From: Eonycteris spelaea
Taxonomy: Eukaryota; Chordata; Mammalia; Chiroptera; Pteropodidae
Assembly (NCBI GenBank): GCA_003508835.1
Contig: PUFA01000007.1
Location: forward strand, 16,329,001-16,393,000
DNA: 64,000 nt
Reading direction: 5' to 3'
Position 1 is the first letter of the stretch. Each line of letters starts with the position of its first letter. Below, in pieces: positions 26,700 to 38,615 of this stretch. Below the pieces are notes generated by a model. That model was not told where the DNA came from. It did no database searches and saw nothing but the letters and a program-made list of their open reading frames with translations. Both the position numbers and the translations under genes were made by a program.

Positions 26700-27595
26700 G
26701 AGAATAAATATATTCATAGTCACAGGAAGTTGCATTGCATAGTTCTGCGTGTGTACAAGGTCATGCTGAAACGTGCATTGCTGCATTTCAATCTCTAATC
26801 ACATATTTTATAGGGATGTTAGGAGGAGGATAACATTCTTTGATTAAACAATGAACTTCCTTTGCTAATAGAGGACCACTCTTACTATTTTATACCTAGT
26901 ATAAATCAGTTCAGATACTCTCCTCTGAACATCTTTTCATTCTTCCCCCATATTACACTATGTAGGTTCACAGAGACATTTACTACCTTAAACCCTGATC
27001 CAAACTTAAACTTCCCGACCAAAAAGTTTCCTCCTTCCCACGCCCCTGCTCTGCTCATGTCCTCCATGAATTGTCCATACCTAATCTCAGTGCCTGGCAC
27101 GAGAGCCTCATCTGGTTTTCCTGCCTTTATTTCTCCTATACTTCCACAAAAATCATTCACTCCAGCCAAATCGCTATTTTTTTTCATTACCTCGTTCTGA
27201 CTTTTTTTTTTTTTTAACAACCTTAGCCTTCTGGACACATAAAAGTAAATCAATTATATCATTAAATATTATGAATGCCAACTATATAGTCACTGTAATG
27301 TATTATCTTCCATTCCAATTAGTGCTTGAGAAACCTATAAAGTCCTAGATTTAACATTTCCAATGAAATATTTCCTAGCCTGATTTAAATACTAAGTTCT
27401 CTTATCTAAATGTTGATGGTATATACTATAAATCTCCCTAACTTTATGGACAATGTATTTGTTTCATATAATATATGAGTTCTTGACCGGGAATATATTA
27501 TTTTCAAAATCTTAATACTGCAAACAAGTTTTAGTTTACCTTTGTATTCTACATGACTCTTCACATGGTATCTTGTAACCATCAACTTGCTTTGA
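26700..27595. other. No gene seen
   Basis: Two overlapping frames of 112 (26862-27200, plus) and 115 codons (26906-27253, minus) share a C-rich stretch. Neither shows a known domain. A T-run at 27200-27214 ends the patch. An unrecognised old repeat is likelier than a gene. Confidence 0.4.
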
Positions 27596-27598
27596 TCA

Positions 27599-28370
27599 GT
27601 AAATTTTTTTAATGAAATTTATTAGAGTGACATTGGCTAAGAAAATTATATAGGTTTCAAGCATATAATTCAATAACATGCCATATGTATATTGCATTGT
27701 GTGTTCACCAATGAAAGTCGAATCTTCTGTCACCACATACTTGACCCCCTTTATCCTTTTCTACCTCCCATCATACTTTCCCTCTGGTAACCAGTAAACT
27801 TGTGTTTATGAATTTTTGTTTTTTGTTTGTCCTGTTCATATGTTGCTTTCAGTTTTATATTCCACATATGAGTGAAATCATGGTTTTTAACTTTTTCTGT
27901 CTGACATTTTATGTAATCTCAAGATCCATCCAATGTTTTCACAAATGGCAGTATTTCATCTTTTTATGGCTGAGTAATATTCCATTGCATATATGTACCA
28001 CATCTTTAACAGTCATCTATCAAAGGACAGTTCAGTTGTTTCCAAGTCCTGGCCACCATGAATAATGCTGCTGTGAATATTGGGGAGCATATAGCTTTAT
28101 GGATATTTTTTTCCCAGATTCGGAGGGTAGATTTCCAAAAGAGGAATTACTGGGTCATGTGGTAATTTTATTTTTAATTTTTTGAGGAACTTCCATAGTA
28201 TTTTCCATAGTGGCTGTACCAATTTACAATCCCACCAGCAGTGCAAGAAGGTTCCCTTTTCCCCACACCCCTCCAAAACTTGTTGCTCATCGTATTGATG
28301 ATAGCCATTCTAACGAGTGTGAGGTAGTATCTCATTGTGGTTTTGAATTTGCATCTCTTTCAGGCTTGAC
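27599..28370 (-). mobile_element. Antisense L1, 5'-truncated
   Basis: The 3' UTR-like start 'gaaatttattagagtgacat' is followed by ORF2-end phrases in antisense: 'tttttatggctgagtaatat', 'tccattgcatatatgtacca', 'gaataatgctgctgtgaata', 'ccaatttacaatcccaccag' and 'ctcattgtggttttgaattt'. The plus-strand frames at 27802-28065 and 28210-28440 are within it and are not genes. Confidence 0.9.
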
Positions 28371-28920
28371 AACATTGGGTTTGATTTGCCATGAATTATT
28401 TCAAATTTACCTTTTAATCACAAGCTGTGGCAATACTTAGAATTTTGTACAAGATTTTCTTGGGTCACAACTGCTCACATCTTTGTCAAATCCAGCAGAA
28501 GAACTGTTGGCTGATTCACAGGCAGTTCATGTCTGAACTCAGCCATCTCTTTTCTACCCATTACTCTAGACCCCAGCATCATCAGCACACTATAGACCGA
28601 GAAGCTTAGCCAACTCTCAAATGAAAAATGCTGACCAGTCTCTGCTTATGGAGGGAACACCAGTGCAACCATCACTAAGTGATCCTATTAAAGTCTTTCA
28701 TAATCTCTGAGAATGGTAACAGAATGAAGGGAGACTAGTTTTCTTTACAAATACTTCATTTCCTAAAAAAGGTCATTTTATCTCTGCCAGTCCTCCACTT
28801 ATGCCAGTGGAACAAGTACAAAAGTGTCAGTGGAGGAGTAGGTTGGATAGTTGTTAGTACAGTCAGTTCTCTAACTGAAATCCCTTAGTGTGCCTTTCTG
28901 TGGGGCACCTGGATAAGAAC
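28370..28920. other. No gene seen
   Basis: Unassigned DNA between an L1 and an MLT1 LTR. The 60-codon frame at 28427-28609 has no recognised feature. Confidence 0.4.
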
Positions 28921-28924
28921 ATAG

Positions 28925-29479
28925 CAGATGGCATTCTAAGGTGGTCCCCATAATATTACAACTTTGATTATATTATGTTATATAACAAAAGGGATTTTGC
29001 AGATGTGATTGAGGTTATTTAATTGACCTTCACACATAGAGGTTATTTGAGTGGATTCACCCTAATCACATGAGTTTTTTAAAAGCAGAGTATTTGACTG
29101 GTAGCAGAAGAGGAAGTCAGAGAGATTAGAGGCATGAGTGATTTGATGGAATGGAGGTTTTTCCCTCGCCGACGAGGCCATGAGGCAAGGATCTAAGAAC
29201 AGCTTATAACATCTGAGAGCAGTCCCAGCAAGATATCGGGATTTCAGCCCTGCAAGTACAAGTAATTGAAGTCTGCCAATAACTTGAAGGAACTTCATAG
29301 TCGATTCTTTCTCAGAGCTGAGAGCTTCCAATAAAAACCCAGGCTGACCTTGATTTTGACCTTCTGAACTCCTAAGCAGAAAACCCAGTCAAGTCTACCC
29401 AGACCTTTTACAAAGAGGTATTGTTATCAGCTACTAAATTTGGAGTAATTTGTCATGCAGCGATAGAAAGGTAATACAA
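28925..29479 (+). mobile_element. MLT1-type MaLR LTR
   Basis: The sense LTR order is visible: 'ggcattctaaggtggtcccc', 'gggattttgcagatgtgatt', 'gaggttatttaattgacctt', 'gaggccatgaggcaaggatc', 'tatcagctactaaatttgga' and the end 'gaaaggtaataca'. Length (about 555 bp) fits a near-complete element. The minus frame 29062-29331 is accidental. Confidence 0.85.
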
Positions 29480-29529
29480 TCCTTGTATGCAATACTTTCT
29501 ATTGTATGCAATAGAAAGCACTTACACCG

Positions 29530-29748
29530 TGCTCTATTTAATGCTAGGTGCCTCTTCTAAATACTTTATAAATGTTACTCAATGCCCATAACAACATATA
29601 GAAAAGGTACTATTATTTTTCAAAATATAGATGAAAACACTGATGTACATAAACATTAAGTAATTTACCAAAGTCACAAAGGTAGTAAGTGATAGAACTG
29701 GTCTTGGCAATCTGACTACAGATGTCACTCTCTAACTTAACACATTAT
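29530..29748 (-). repeat. MIR element
   Basis: A long antisense MIR match: 'tactcaatgcccataacaac', 'aggtactattatttttcaaa', 'catagatgaaaacactg'-like sequence at 29628-29642, 'taagtaatttaccaaagtca' and 'caaaggtagtaagtgataga'. Confidence 0.75.
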
Positions 29749-29749
29749 A

Positions 29750-30470
29750 TTAACATATTTTTTACAATACTGTTGTACCCACATACATTATATTTCTTTA
29801 AGACTATTTGTATCCAGTTCTTTTTTAATTATAAATTCTCAAATGTTTGGTTGCTACTCTGACTGATTCATTCATTCAGCAAATACTTATATAGTGATTT
29901 GATTGCTAATATGCAGAAAGCATAATAGCCCTCAAAAGCATCAGGATAAAATCTAAGCAAAATCAACACAGATATTATCCTGGTTATATTTGAAATCTAG
30001 TAAAGAAATAATATGTAATAAATTGATGCCACAGTATACACTCTAAGAGTGATGAAATAGGTAGTTGTTCAGCATCCCAAATCAATGTCCCTTTACCCAT
30101 TATCCACTGGAATAAGTGTTTTATTATAGTTATTGGTTTTTTAAATTTTTTTGTAGTTGATGTTTTATGTCTTCGATTATCTCACAGTTGTTTCTCAGTA
30201 CTTAGAAGGGGACTTGGAATACAGAATAGTAAGTAAAGTTTTCAAGAATAAGTAACTTTATGAATGTATAGAGTACTTCTCACCCCACTAGTAAGGTAAA
30301 ATATAAAATTTTTGTAAGCTGTCTTCATTAAGAAGACATTTTTTTCCAGAATAGAAATAATTTTTAATGTCAAAATGATTTTGAGGTCACCCCTTCTGTA
30401 TAGCTTATAGAACATTGCAAATACCATTTTTTTCTGTAGTAAGATTAAGTGAACACCAAATAAATTGCAA
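29750..30470. other. No gene seen
   Basis: AT-rich sequence with no recognised repeat. The minus frames reaching 30242-30608 run into the tetranucleotide repeat. Confidence 0.45.
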
Positions 30471-30475
30471 AGTAT

Positions 30476-30530
30476 GTAAGTAAGTAGGTAGGTAGGTAGA
30501 TGATAGATGGTAGGTAGGTAGGTAGGTAGG

Positions 30531-30583
<53 letters not shown>
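30476..30583. repeat. (TAGG)n/(TAGA)n tetranucleotide microsatellite
   Basis: TAAG, TAGG and then TAGA units run for about 108 bp, with at least twelve uninterrupted GATA units at the right. The Tyr-Leu-Ser-Ile repeats translated from it are an artefact. Confidence 0.97.
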
Positions 30584-30632
30584 GTGCTTTAAAAGACCCA
30601 ATGATCACACTGGAGCCACCAGAATAATCTCA

Positions 30633-31150
30633 TTATTTTTTTTCAGTTTTATTGAGATATAATTGACATATAGCATTGTATAAGTTTAAGGTGTACAGCA
30701 TGATGACTTGACTTACAAGTGTTGTGAAATGATTACCACAATAAATTTAGTAAACAGCCAACATCTCACAATACAGAAAAAAAAGGGTTTTTTTTTCCTT
30801 ATGTTGAGAACTTTTAGGACCTACCCTTTTAGCAACTTTCAAATATACCATATAGCAGCGTTAACTATAGTCATCATGTTGTGCCTTACATCCCCCAGAA
30901 CCTACTTATTTTAAGAAGTTTGAGCACATCCATGCAATTCCTCTATACCTCACCCTCTGGTAACCACAAATCTGATCTCTCTTCCTAAAAGTTCCTATGA
31001 GTTTGGATTTTTGTGTGTGTTTATTTGTTTGGATTTCATTATAAGTGAGATCACACAGTATTTCTTTGTTTGACCTATTTCACTTAGCATATACATTGCT
31101 ACATTCAATTTGCTAATATTTTCATAAGATGTTCCCATCTGTATTCATGA
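30633..31150 (-). mobile_element. Antisense L1 3' UTR
   Basis: The start 'cagttttattgagatataat' with 'tgacatatagcattgtataa', 'gtttaaggtgtacagcatga' and 'gaaatgattaccacaataaa' is a classic L1M 3' UTR read in antisense. The same subfamily is copied at 34650-34860. The plus frame 30708-30914 falls inside it. Confidence 0.88.
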
Positions 31151-31164
31151 TAATATTATTCTTT

Positions 31165-31715
31165 AATTTTATTATAATGACTATCTGATTTTGGTATCAG
31201 CATAATACTGATAAAAAAAAAGGTGGGGAATATTTCTCCTATACTCCAAAAAAGATTGTGTAGAATTTGCACTATATTTTTCTTAAACATTTGGTAGAAT
31301 TTGCCACTAAAACAATATGAGCCATTGATTTTCTCTTGTTGAAAGTTTTAAAAATAAACTTCAATTTCTTTACCTTAACTTTTATAGCTATTCAGATTAC
31401 TTTTCTCCTAAGTGAGATTTAGTATTTTATGCTTGTCATGAGATTGGTCTATTTCATCAATTTTAAAATGTGTGAATATATTTGGTTGATCCTTTCAGTG
31501 TCTTTAGTATTTGTAGTGATACCAATTTATGCATTCCAGATATTGGTAATTTTTGTTTCCTTTTTCTTGGTTACTTCGGATAGAGCTGTATCAATTTTGT
31601 TGATCTTTTCAAAGAAATTGCTTTTGGTTTTATTGATTTTTCTCTTGCTTTACTGTTATCAATTTCATTATTTATGTTCTTATTTTTTATCATTTCATTG
31701 CTTTACATTTAATTC
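31165..31715 (-). mobile_element. Antisense L1 ORF2, reverse transcriptase N-side
   Basis: Antisense ORF2 phrases run in order: 'gattttggtatcagcataat', 'attgtgtagaatttgcacta', 'cattccagatattggtaatt', 'ttgttgatcttttcaaagaa' and 'gcttttggttttattgattt'. It continues the antisense L1 at 30633 after loss of the ORF2 C-terminal part. The plus frame 31429-31806 is antisense to ORF2 and runs into a microsatellite, so it is not a gene. Confidence 0.82.
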
Positions 31716-31730
31716 TCTCTCTCTCTCTGA

Positions 31731-31767
<37 letters not shown>

Positions 31768-31806
31768 AATATGTGTATATATATATGTGTGTGTGTGTGT
31801 ATATGA
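31714..31806. repeat. Compound (TC)n(AC)n(TA)n(TG)n microsatellite
   Basis: TC at 31714-31729, AC at 31732-31765, then TA and TG units up to about 31802. It sits inside the antisense L1 remnant. Confidence 0.96.
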
Positions 31807-31854
31807 GTATATGATGCAAACAGAATATTGATTTGAAATTTTTTTTATTTTCTG

Positions 31855-33625
31855 ATGTAGACATTTGGTGAGATAAATTTCCCCCTTTGGTATCATTTCC
31901 CTTCAGACTGAAGAACTTCCTTTAACATTTATTTTAAATCAGGCATACTGATGACAGATTCCTTTAGTTTTCTTTCATCTAAGAATGTCTGCATTTTTCT
32001 TCGTTCCTGAAGTGTATGTACACTTGGCATAGGATGTGTTGAATTTTTTTTTCCTAGCCTCACTTTAAAGATATTGCTCTATTCTCTTCTATCTTCTTTG
32101 TTTCTAATGTGGCATCCATATTTATTCGATCATTATTACTTCTTGTAACATTTATTTTTTCCTCTAGATACCTAAGAGATCTTTCCCTTTAACTTTGGCT
32201 TCCTGCTTATTTAGTTTGATACATCTTGGTGTACTTTTGAGTTTATCCTCTTAAGGGTTTTCTGAGATTCAGGAATCTGTAATGTGTGTCTCTCCAATTT
32301 GGGATATTTCCAATCAGTTTTTAAATAATTTTTTTTTGCACCAATTTCTTTCTCCTCTGCTTCTGGGACTGATATGACACAAATCTCAGATATCTTGATA
32401 TTATTTTACAGATCTCTGTGGCTTTGTTTAATGTTTTTTTTTCTATTTTTTTTTTTCTTTCTGTTTTCCAATTGCACAATTTCTGGTGATTTTTCTTTCT
32501 CTGTCATCTTCATTTTGCTATTGAGCTTCCTCATTATACTATGGTTCATATGCTGTAGTTTCCAGTTCTAAAATTTATATTTTGTTCTCTTGTATAACAT
32601 CTATTCAGTGCAGAATGTTTTTTCAACATTTATTTTTCCATTTGTTCAGAGATGTTCCACTTTACCTCATGAAGCATAGTTATAATAGCTACTTTAAGGC
32701 TTTTATCAGATAATTTAAACACTTGAATCATTGAGGGTTGACTTTCCCTTTAAAAATGGATTTAATTAATTTAGATTTATTCAATAACTAGATGGTCCCA
32801 CTTGTATGCATTTCAAGTAATTTTGAATTATAATTTATATATATTGTTAAATCTAGGGCCACAATGAATGTGGGCAGTGATTCCAATGTTTGTTCATTTT
32901 TCAAAGCCTTTGCTAGGCTATCTGAGTCCACTGTACACATACGCACTCGAGTTAGTCTGAGATATCGATGGTTCTTTACATTGTAGCTCCATTCTTGTAG
33001 CCTTTGTGATGTATCTTATGTTTTCATACACACGCACAGCTCATATGTGATCCTGAGACTTGCCTTAGGTCATAAACATTGTGAGAGGATTTTCTTCTCC
33101 AGCTCACTTCAATCAGGGATTTTCCCATACTCTGCAGGTACCAGAGACTCATTTTCATGGTTTATGAGTAAAATGTTTTTGTTTTTGTTTGTTTTTTTGT
33201 TTGGCTTTGGGATTTTTACCAGCTGAGAGAGAAAAAGACAGAAAAAAATGAAAAATGAAACAAGGATTCTCCTCAAACTATCCAGGTCTTAGGGATTCTT
33301 TTCCCAGTCCTATAGCTAGAAAGAGAAGATTTATCTTAGTGTTTTTGTTGTTTGTGCCTGATTTATAGTAGTTCATTGGGCCAAACTTGGGACAAAGCCC
33401 AAAAAAATAAAGAAAAAGTAAATAAAGAGGAAACTCCCCACAGTGCAATTTGTTGTTCAAATTTTGATTTATCTCCCAAATTCTGCACTGTTCTTTATTC
33501 TTCAGTGTCCTCATACAGTTTCTTTTGAAAATTTCTCACAATTTTTAGTTGCAGTCAGTAGGAGAGATGGATTTGTAGTGAGCTATTCCACCTTAGCTGG
33601 TGCCGAAGCTCTCTCCTCAGTTTTT
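31855..33625 (-). mobile_element. Antisense L1M 5' UTR region to 5' end
   Basis: Antisense L1M 5'-UTR phrases appear in consensus order: 'agttttctttcatctaagaa', 'tctgcatttttcttcgttcc', 'ttgagtttatcctcttaagg', 'ctttctcctctgcttctggg', 'ataatagctactttaaggct' and finally 'gtgagctattccaccttagc', which is the 5' terminus. With 30633-31715 it makes one collinear L1 from 3' UTR to 5' end lacking about half of its length. The frames at 32374-32571, 33278-33514 and 33443-33691 lie within it. Confidence 0.75.
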
Positions 33626-33689
33626 ATTCTAGCCATTGTACTCATATCTGGAAGTTCTGGTTTGAGTTATTATTGTTCAATCTTACTGT

Positions 33690-34645
33690 GATAGTTATAC
33701 TTTCATGGCCCCATCAGATAACATTAAAGTTCGTCATCTACTTTTAAAACAAAAGATAAAATCGATTTGCTTAAATATCTATTGTTTTTTTGTTTATATG
33801 GGTTAAATTCTATTATCTTCTCGTTATTATTGGTTCTAGTTCATATAGAAGTGTTTTTTTTTTTCCTTCTGTACCTAGAGAATATATTCAACTGCTTGTT
33901 GGTCTTTGCTTGAAACATGATATTTGGACAGTTGGAATAAACTCAAATGAAGTTCATGGTATGAACCACTAGCCCACCTACCTACTTCATGTGTTTGCAA
34001 CCAGTGCATGTGAAGAATGTCTGAGGAAGTCTTTTCTTTTCCTTTTTCATCCTATTCCAAATGGAGTCACAGCAGCATTTATAGCAGTTTCACGAGACTG
34101 AGGGTAGAATGTAGCAAAGACATCTAAAGATGGTTTCCCATTACCCACAAAGGTGCAACGCTCTGGAATTTCATATGAAAGTAGGGAAGGTCTCTCAGAA
34201 CAACAGCTGCTTTGCTTGGATACTACATTATAATCTTTGCTCTCTAGTTCAGAAATGTGTGTCATATAGGTGGATGTATTCAGGATGAAAGTGATTTTTC
34301 TGTGTTACTCTACCTGCCTCTCTAGTTAGACTTTGAGCCAAAACTCAGGCTACATGTTTCTTGATCTCTTTTTGAATCTTCAATATGTGTTTTTTAATCT
34401 AACATTTTAATTATTTATAGCAGTATGTTTGGTTTAAAAACTAGTGATCCATTAAAATAAACTGGAACTCTTTCCACCAGGATTCTTTAGGGACAAATTT
34501 AATTTGTCAGAAGACTCAATTCTCATCAATACTCATCAACTACATAAAGTTTTCCTTCCCTAGGGGATGACAGATTCATTTACTTATTTATACTCAAGAA
34601 AATATCTCTCTTCATTATACAAGCTATTCCTTTTTTACTTAGTGC
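33690..34645. other. No gene confirmed; one unexplained small frame
   Basis: The stretch holds no repeat I recognise. A minus-strand frame of 72 codons (34047-34265, opening MTHISELESKDY) has a mixed, protein-like composition but no known domain and no visible splice or promoter context. Confidence 0.35.
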
Positions 34646-34649
34646 CAGA

Positions 34650-35280
34650 CATTTTTCCAGTTTTATCAATGAATAATTGACATGCATTACTGTATAAGTT
34701 TAAGGTGTACAGCATGATGATTTGATTTACATATATTGTGAAATGATTGCCACAGTTGATAAAGCTAACATTCATCTTCACATATGTTTATGATAAAAAG
34801 AAATGAAAAAAGAAAGGTTTCTCCCTGTAATGATAATTCTTAGGATTTACTCTCTTAAGAACTTTTCTGTGTGTCAGTGATGTTGAGCATCTTTTTATGT
34901 GTTTGTTGGCCTTTTGTATATCATCTTTCAAGAAATGTCTATTCAGGTTCTTGCCCATTTTTTTTTAATTCAGGTATTTGGTTTTTGCTATTGAGTTGTA
35001 TGAGTTTTTTACATATTTTGGGTATTAACCCCCTATCAGATATATGGTTTGCAACTGTTTTTTACCACTCCACAGGCTGTCCTTTCACTTTGTTGATTGT
35101 TTCTTTTGCTGTGTAGAGCTTTTTAGTTTAATACAGTATCACTTGTTTATTTTTTATTTTGTTGCTTCTGTTTTAGGAGCTATATCAAAAATTATTACCA
35201 AGAACCATGTCAAGGACTTTTATTCATGTTTTCTGCTAGGAGTTTCATGGTTTCAAGTTTTACATTTAAATCTTTAATAC
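34650..35280 (-). mobile_element. Antisense L1 with internal deletion
   Basis: A 3' UTR (34650-34862) of the same type as at 30633 is joined at about 34866 to a much more upstream part of ORF2: 'tgatgttgagcatcttttta', 'ttcaggttcttgcccatttt', 'gtattaaccccctatcagat' and 'cctttcactttgttgattgt'. The roughly 500 bp normally between them are missing. The plus frames 34871-35277 are antisense remnants. Confidence 0.88.
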
Positions 35281-36785
35281 ATTTCATGTTAATTTATATG
35301 ATTAGTGTAAGCTATATTTAAATTAGCAAAAAATACAATAAAAAAAGTTATACGACAGGGTTTTATGTCTCCTAAACAATTCTAAGTATATAATATCTTA
35401 TGCTTCTAAAAGTATGTGCCAAAAATAGGTTTTTATTTCTTTTTCTAGCTCTGAAATGCTCTCTCTTTGTTCACATTCCTCAATGAAAATTTAATATTCA
35501 GTTTAAAGTATAATTTGCTAATAAGTAGTAAGTCAAGACTACAATTGTTAGTGAGCTCTATTACTGAGGATGTATTAAATCAAGTGAGAAGGAAAACAAA
35601 TTAATGAATCTAATTGTTTCCCACTCCAGGTGGTAATGTTCAAAGGTTAACAAATCAAGCACAATATTCATAGAGAGACTGGGAAAAAAAAAAAAAAAAA
35701 CAACACAAGACTTTTAAAGTAGTCACAAGTATGATGCTGTGTGACATCTGAAAAACCCAGGGGCCACTTTCAATTACTAGAAGAACTTCTCATATCTCAT
35801 CATCTAATAGATTCTTAGTGCCCATTTCTATCAAGAGATTGTGATGCCATGGCTTATAATGTTATAGCTTAAAATTTTTACTAATGCCCATGCTTGTTTA
35901 TTCTAAACTTCATTAAGGTTAACACACACATTCCCAAATGGTGTCCAATTTAGTTGCCATTAATTAACAACAATATTAACTAAAGGACCTATTAGATAAC
36001 AAAGAGTGTGCTAAGTTTCATAAACCAGAGAGAATGAGAGCTTACTGATTTCAAAAAGATCGTGAATTGTAAAGTGCCAAGAAAACAATGGTCATTACAT
36101 AATAAATTAGATACTAAAAGTAAGAATTGTTAAAGTTCATTTTAGAATAAAAAATACTTTATTAATGTACTTCATATAATTGTTTTAAATGCCTGTTTGG
36201 TTAGATTGGCCATATATTAAGTGTTCAGTAGATGTGAATGGGTGAATGATTTTGATATCTTTAAATGGAGATTTCTGTTTCTCATTGATTATTTTATTAA
36301 ATGTGCAGTAAGTGATTAGGGGAAATATAAAGAACATGGATAGAAAGACAGGCATATAGAGTATAGGAATACTGGGATAGGTAAAATACATATATATTAG
36401 AAAAATTAAATGTTAAAGGTTTCGATATGTAACTGATTGTTTTTAAGTTAATATTTTACATAGTTTTAAAATTTTCAAGAATTTGTAATATTATTTAAAA
36501 TAAATTTTCTAATTATTATTAAATATGTTATCATTAAACAAACCAAAGCCTTGTCTTAAAGCAGAGATAAAATTGTCTTTTCTGAAAACTATGGTCCTTG
36601 AATTATTGATTTTATTTGTGGTCCTTATTTACAGTTTCTTAACATCTAATTGACACCATATCCATTTTATGTAGAATTATATATTTGGAAGAAGAAAAGA
36701 AGAGGAAGGTACAGATTCTTCTGAATCTAAAAATAGTTCTACTTTTCCATATGCATTTCAAGTTATATGATAATCTTGAGTGCTT
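35280..36785. other. No gene seen; A17 run
   Basis: AT-rich DNA with a 17-bp A-run at 35684-35700. A weak L2-like trace may exist around 35990-36060. No frame is convincing. Confidence 0.45.
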
Positions 36786-36789
36786 CATT

Positions 36790-36910
36790 GGCCTGTTTAT
36801 TACTTTATTCATTTAACACCCATTTATCGATATTCTCGATGTGTGAATCACTACCTCAGAAGCTGGAGATAAAAGATGAACAAGACCTAGTCCTAGCCTA
36901 TACTTCAGAA
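36790..36910 (-). repeat. L2 fragment
   Basis: Antisense L2: 'cattcatttaacacccattt', 'atcgatattctcgatgtgtg', 'gctggagataaaagatgaac'. The plus frame 36767-36967 overlaps it. Confidence 0.55.
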
Positions 36911-38460
36911 GTTAAAAGCATACAACAAGGACAACTGGAAGTCCAAAAGTTAGAGAAATTTGAATAAGATGATATCAGGAGTCTTAATTCACAGGGTAAC
37001 AAATGAAGATTTTAAATAAAGGATGGAAAAAAAAATAACTCTTTCTCTACCTGAATCATACAGTGAGTATTTTCAAGTATAATTAGGGCTGTTAGAAATT
37101 AATTGGAACACCCTACCCTTCTGTGGAACAATAGCAATGGCTGATATAAGTAAAATCTGAAACTTAGGTATGGAGAGTGATGAAGTGAAAGATGAAAATG
37201 AGGAGCAGGAAAAGGAGAAGGAGGAAGAACTATATATCAATGAAGAGCCGAGCAATGGAGGTAATTACTATACCTAGATGAGGAAATATTTTTTCTAGGT
37301 AAGCAAAGAAGAGTAAAAATTTCCCTTAAGTATTCAGAGGTAGGAGGACACCCTATTCTGAATATGGAAATAAAAATATAAGGCAGTCGCTAAAATGAAT
37401 TTCATGACTAGGAAGTTATGGGGATGAAAAAGGAAGAGGGACAGGAATCTAGCAGCAAAGAAAAAAACTGCACTAAAAGGAATATGTAATGATCTCAATT
37501 CTGCATTTCTTAAAATTATATAAGTATAGATATAGTGTTTTTAGGGTTTTATTTAACTTTCTTTGATTTTACATTAAATATTTATATAATATTCTTTACC
37601 TAGAATCTTATTTCCTAAAGTACAGTCAACTTAAGGCAATGAACAGCTAATAGGCAAGTTGTATATGTATGATTTATTATTCATGTGCATGTGTATAGTT
37701 GTTTAAAAATATTTAATTTTATTTTCTTATTTTAATTATTAATAAAGGGGAGAAAATCAAGTTTTTATCTTCAAAATAAAGTCTATATGTTCACGGATAT
37801 GACCTCTGGAGTTAAGAATCTCAGTGATATAGTTTCTTTCTATTCTTACTTTACTTACTCTACAATTAATCCTTCTTAGGTCAGTTACAACAGAGGGAAC
37901 CACAGATTTTTAACTGCTCAAGGAATGAAAGACCATGTTTCCATGAAACCCAAGTGAAAGTGGTCAGATCCCACATGTTCTCATATGTTGACGTGACAGT
38001 ATGCATGCAGTCATTTTGAAATTCACAGGGTCTATGTGGACAAGCACTTAATATGGAAGTTCTGGAACAGATGTGTGTCTAATTGCTTCCATAAAATAAA
38101 ATGCTTCTCTTCTGCTACTGCCATAGAGGACTACAGGAGATATCCTTCAACAAAAGGCACCAGCTAAAACACAATGAAAGAAGCTTTAAGCATGTTTTCT
38201 ATGATTGGTGGCTCTCCTGCCCCTTCAGACTATATAAAGTTCATTTTTTTTTTTTTTAGAGCAAAATGTAAAAAAATAAATTTCCCATAGTATGCACAGT
38301 TGAAATATACATATATACAAATACTTGGAAACAAATCTTGGTTCTGGAGTCAGATTTTTTTATTCTTTAATATATACTTTTAAATCTTTATTTTCAAAAG
38401 GAAAACAATTTTCGTCTGATTTAATAAGGAAGGGAAAAGATCGCAGTACTTCATTTAGAA
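36910..38460. other. No gene seen; purine-rich tract
   Basis: A GA-rich tract at 37170-37235 gives a Ser/Phe-rich minus frame (37073-37255) that is compositional only. The rest is AT-rich and unassigned. Confidence 0.45.
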
Positions 38461-38464
38461 AGCT

Positions 38465-38615
38465 TCTCTCATTTATTCATTCCATCAACATTGTATTGAG
38501 CAAGTTATATGTAACAGGCACTGAGCCAGCTGCTGAAGACAGTAGTGAACAAAGTAAAAAGCTTCCTCCCTCAGACACTTTCCTTGCTTACTATCTAGTG
38601 AGAAGGATCCCACCA
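38465..38615 (-). repeat. L2 fragment
   Basis: Antisense L2 order: 'catcaacattgtattgagca', 'agttatatgtaacaggcact', 'gagccagctgctgaagacag', 'tagtgaacaaagtaaaaagc'. It underlies the 3' part of the plus frame 38325-38630. Confidence 0.75.

Noticed and set aside
27802..28440. Two consecutive small genes
   Set aside because: Both frames are within an antisense L1 3' region.
30242..30608. Repetitive Tyr-Leu-Ser-Ile protein on the minus strand
   Set aside because: It is a translation of the TAGG/TAGA microsatellite.
31429..31806. 125-codon hydrophobic plus-strand frame as a membrane protein
   Set aside because: It is antisense to L1 ORF2 and runs into TC/AC repeats, which account for the His/Thr and Cys/Val runs.
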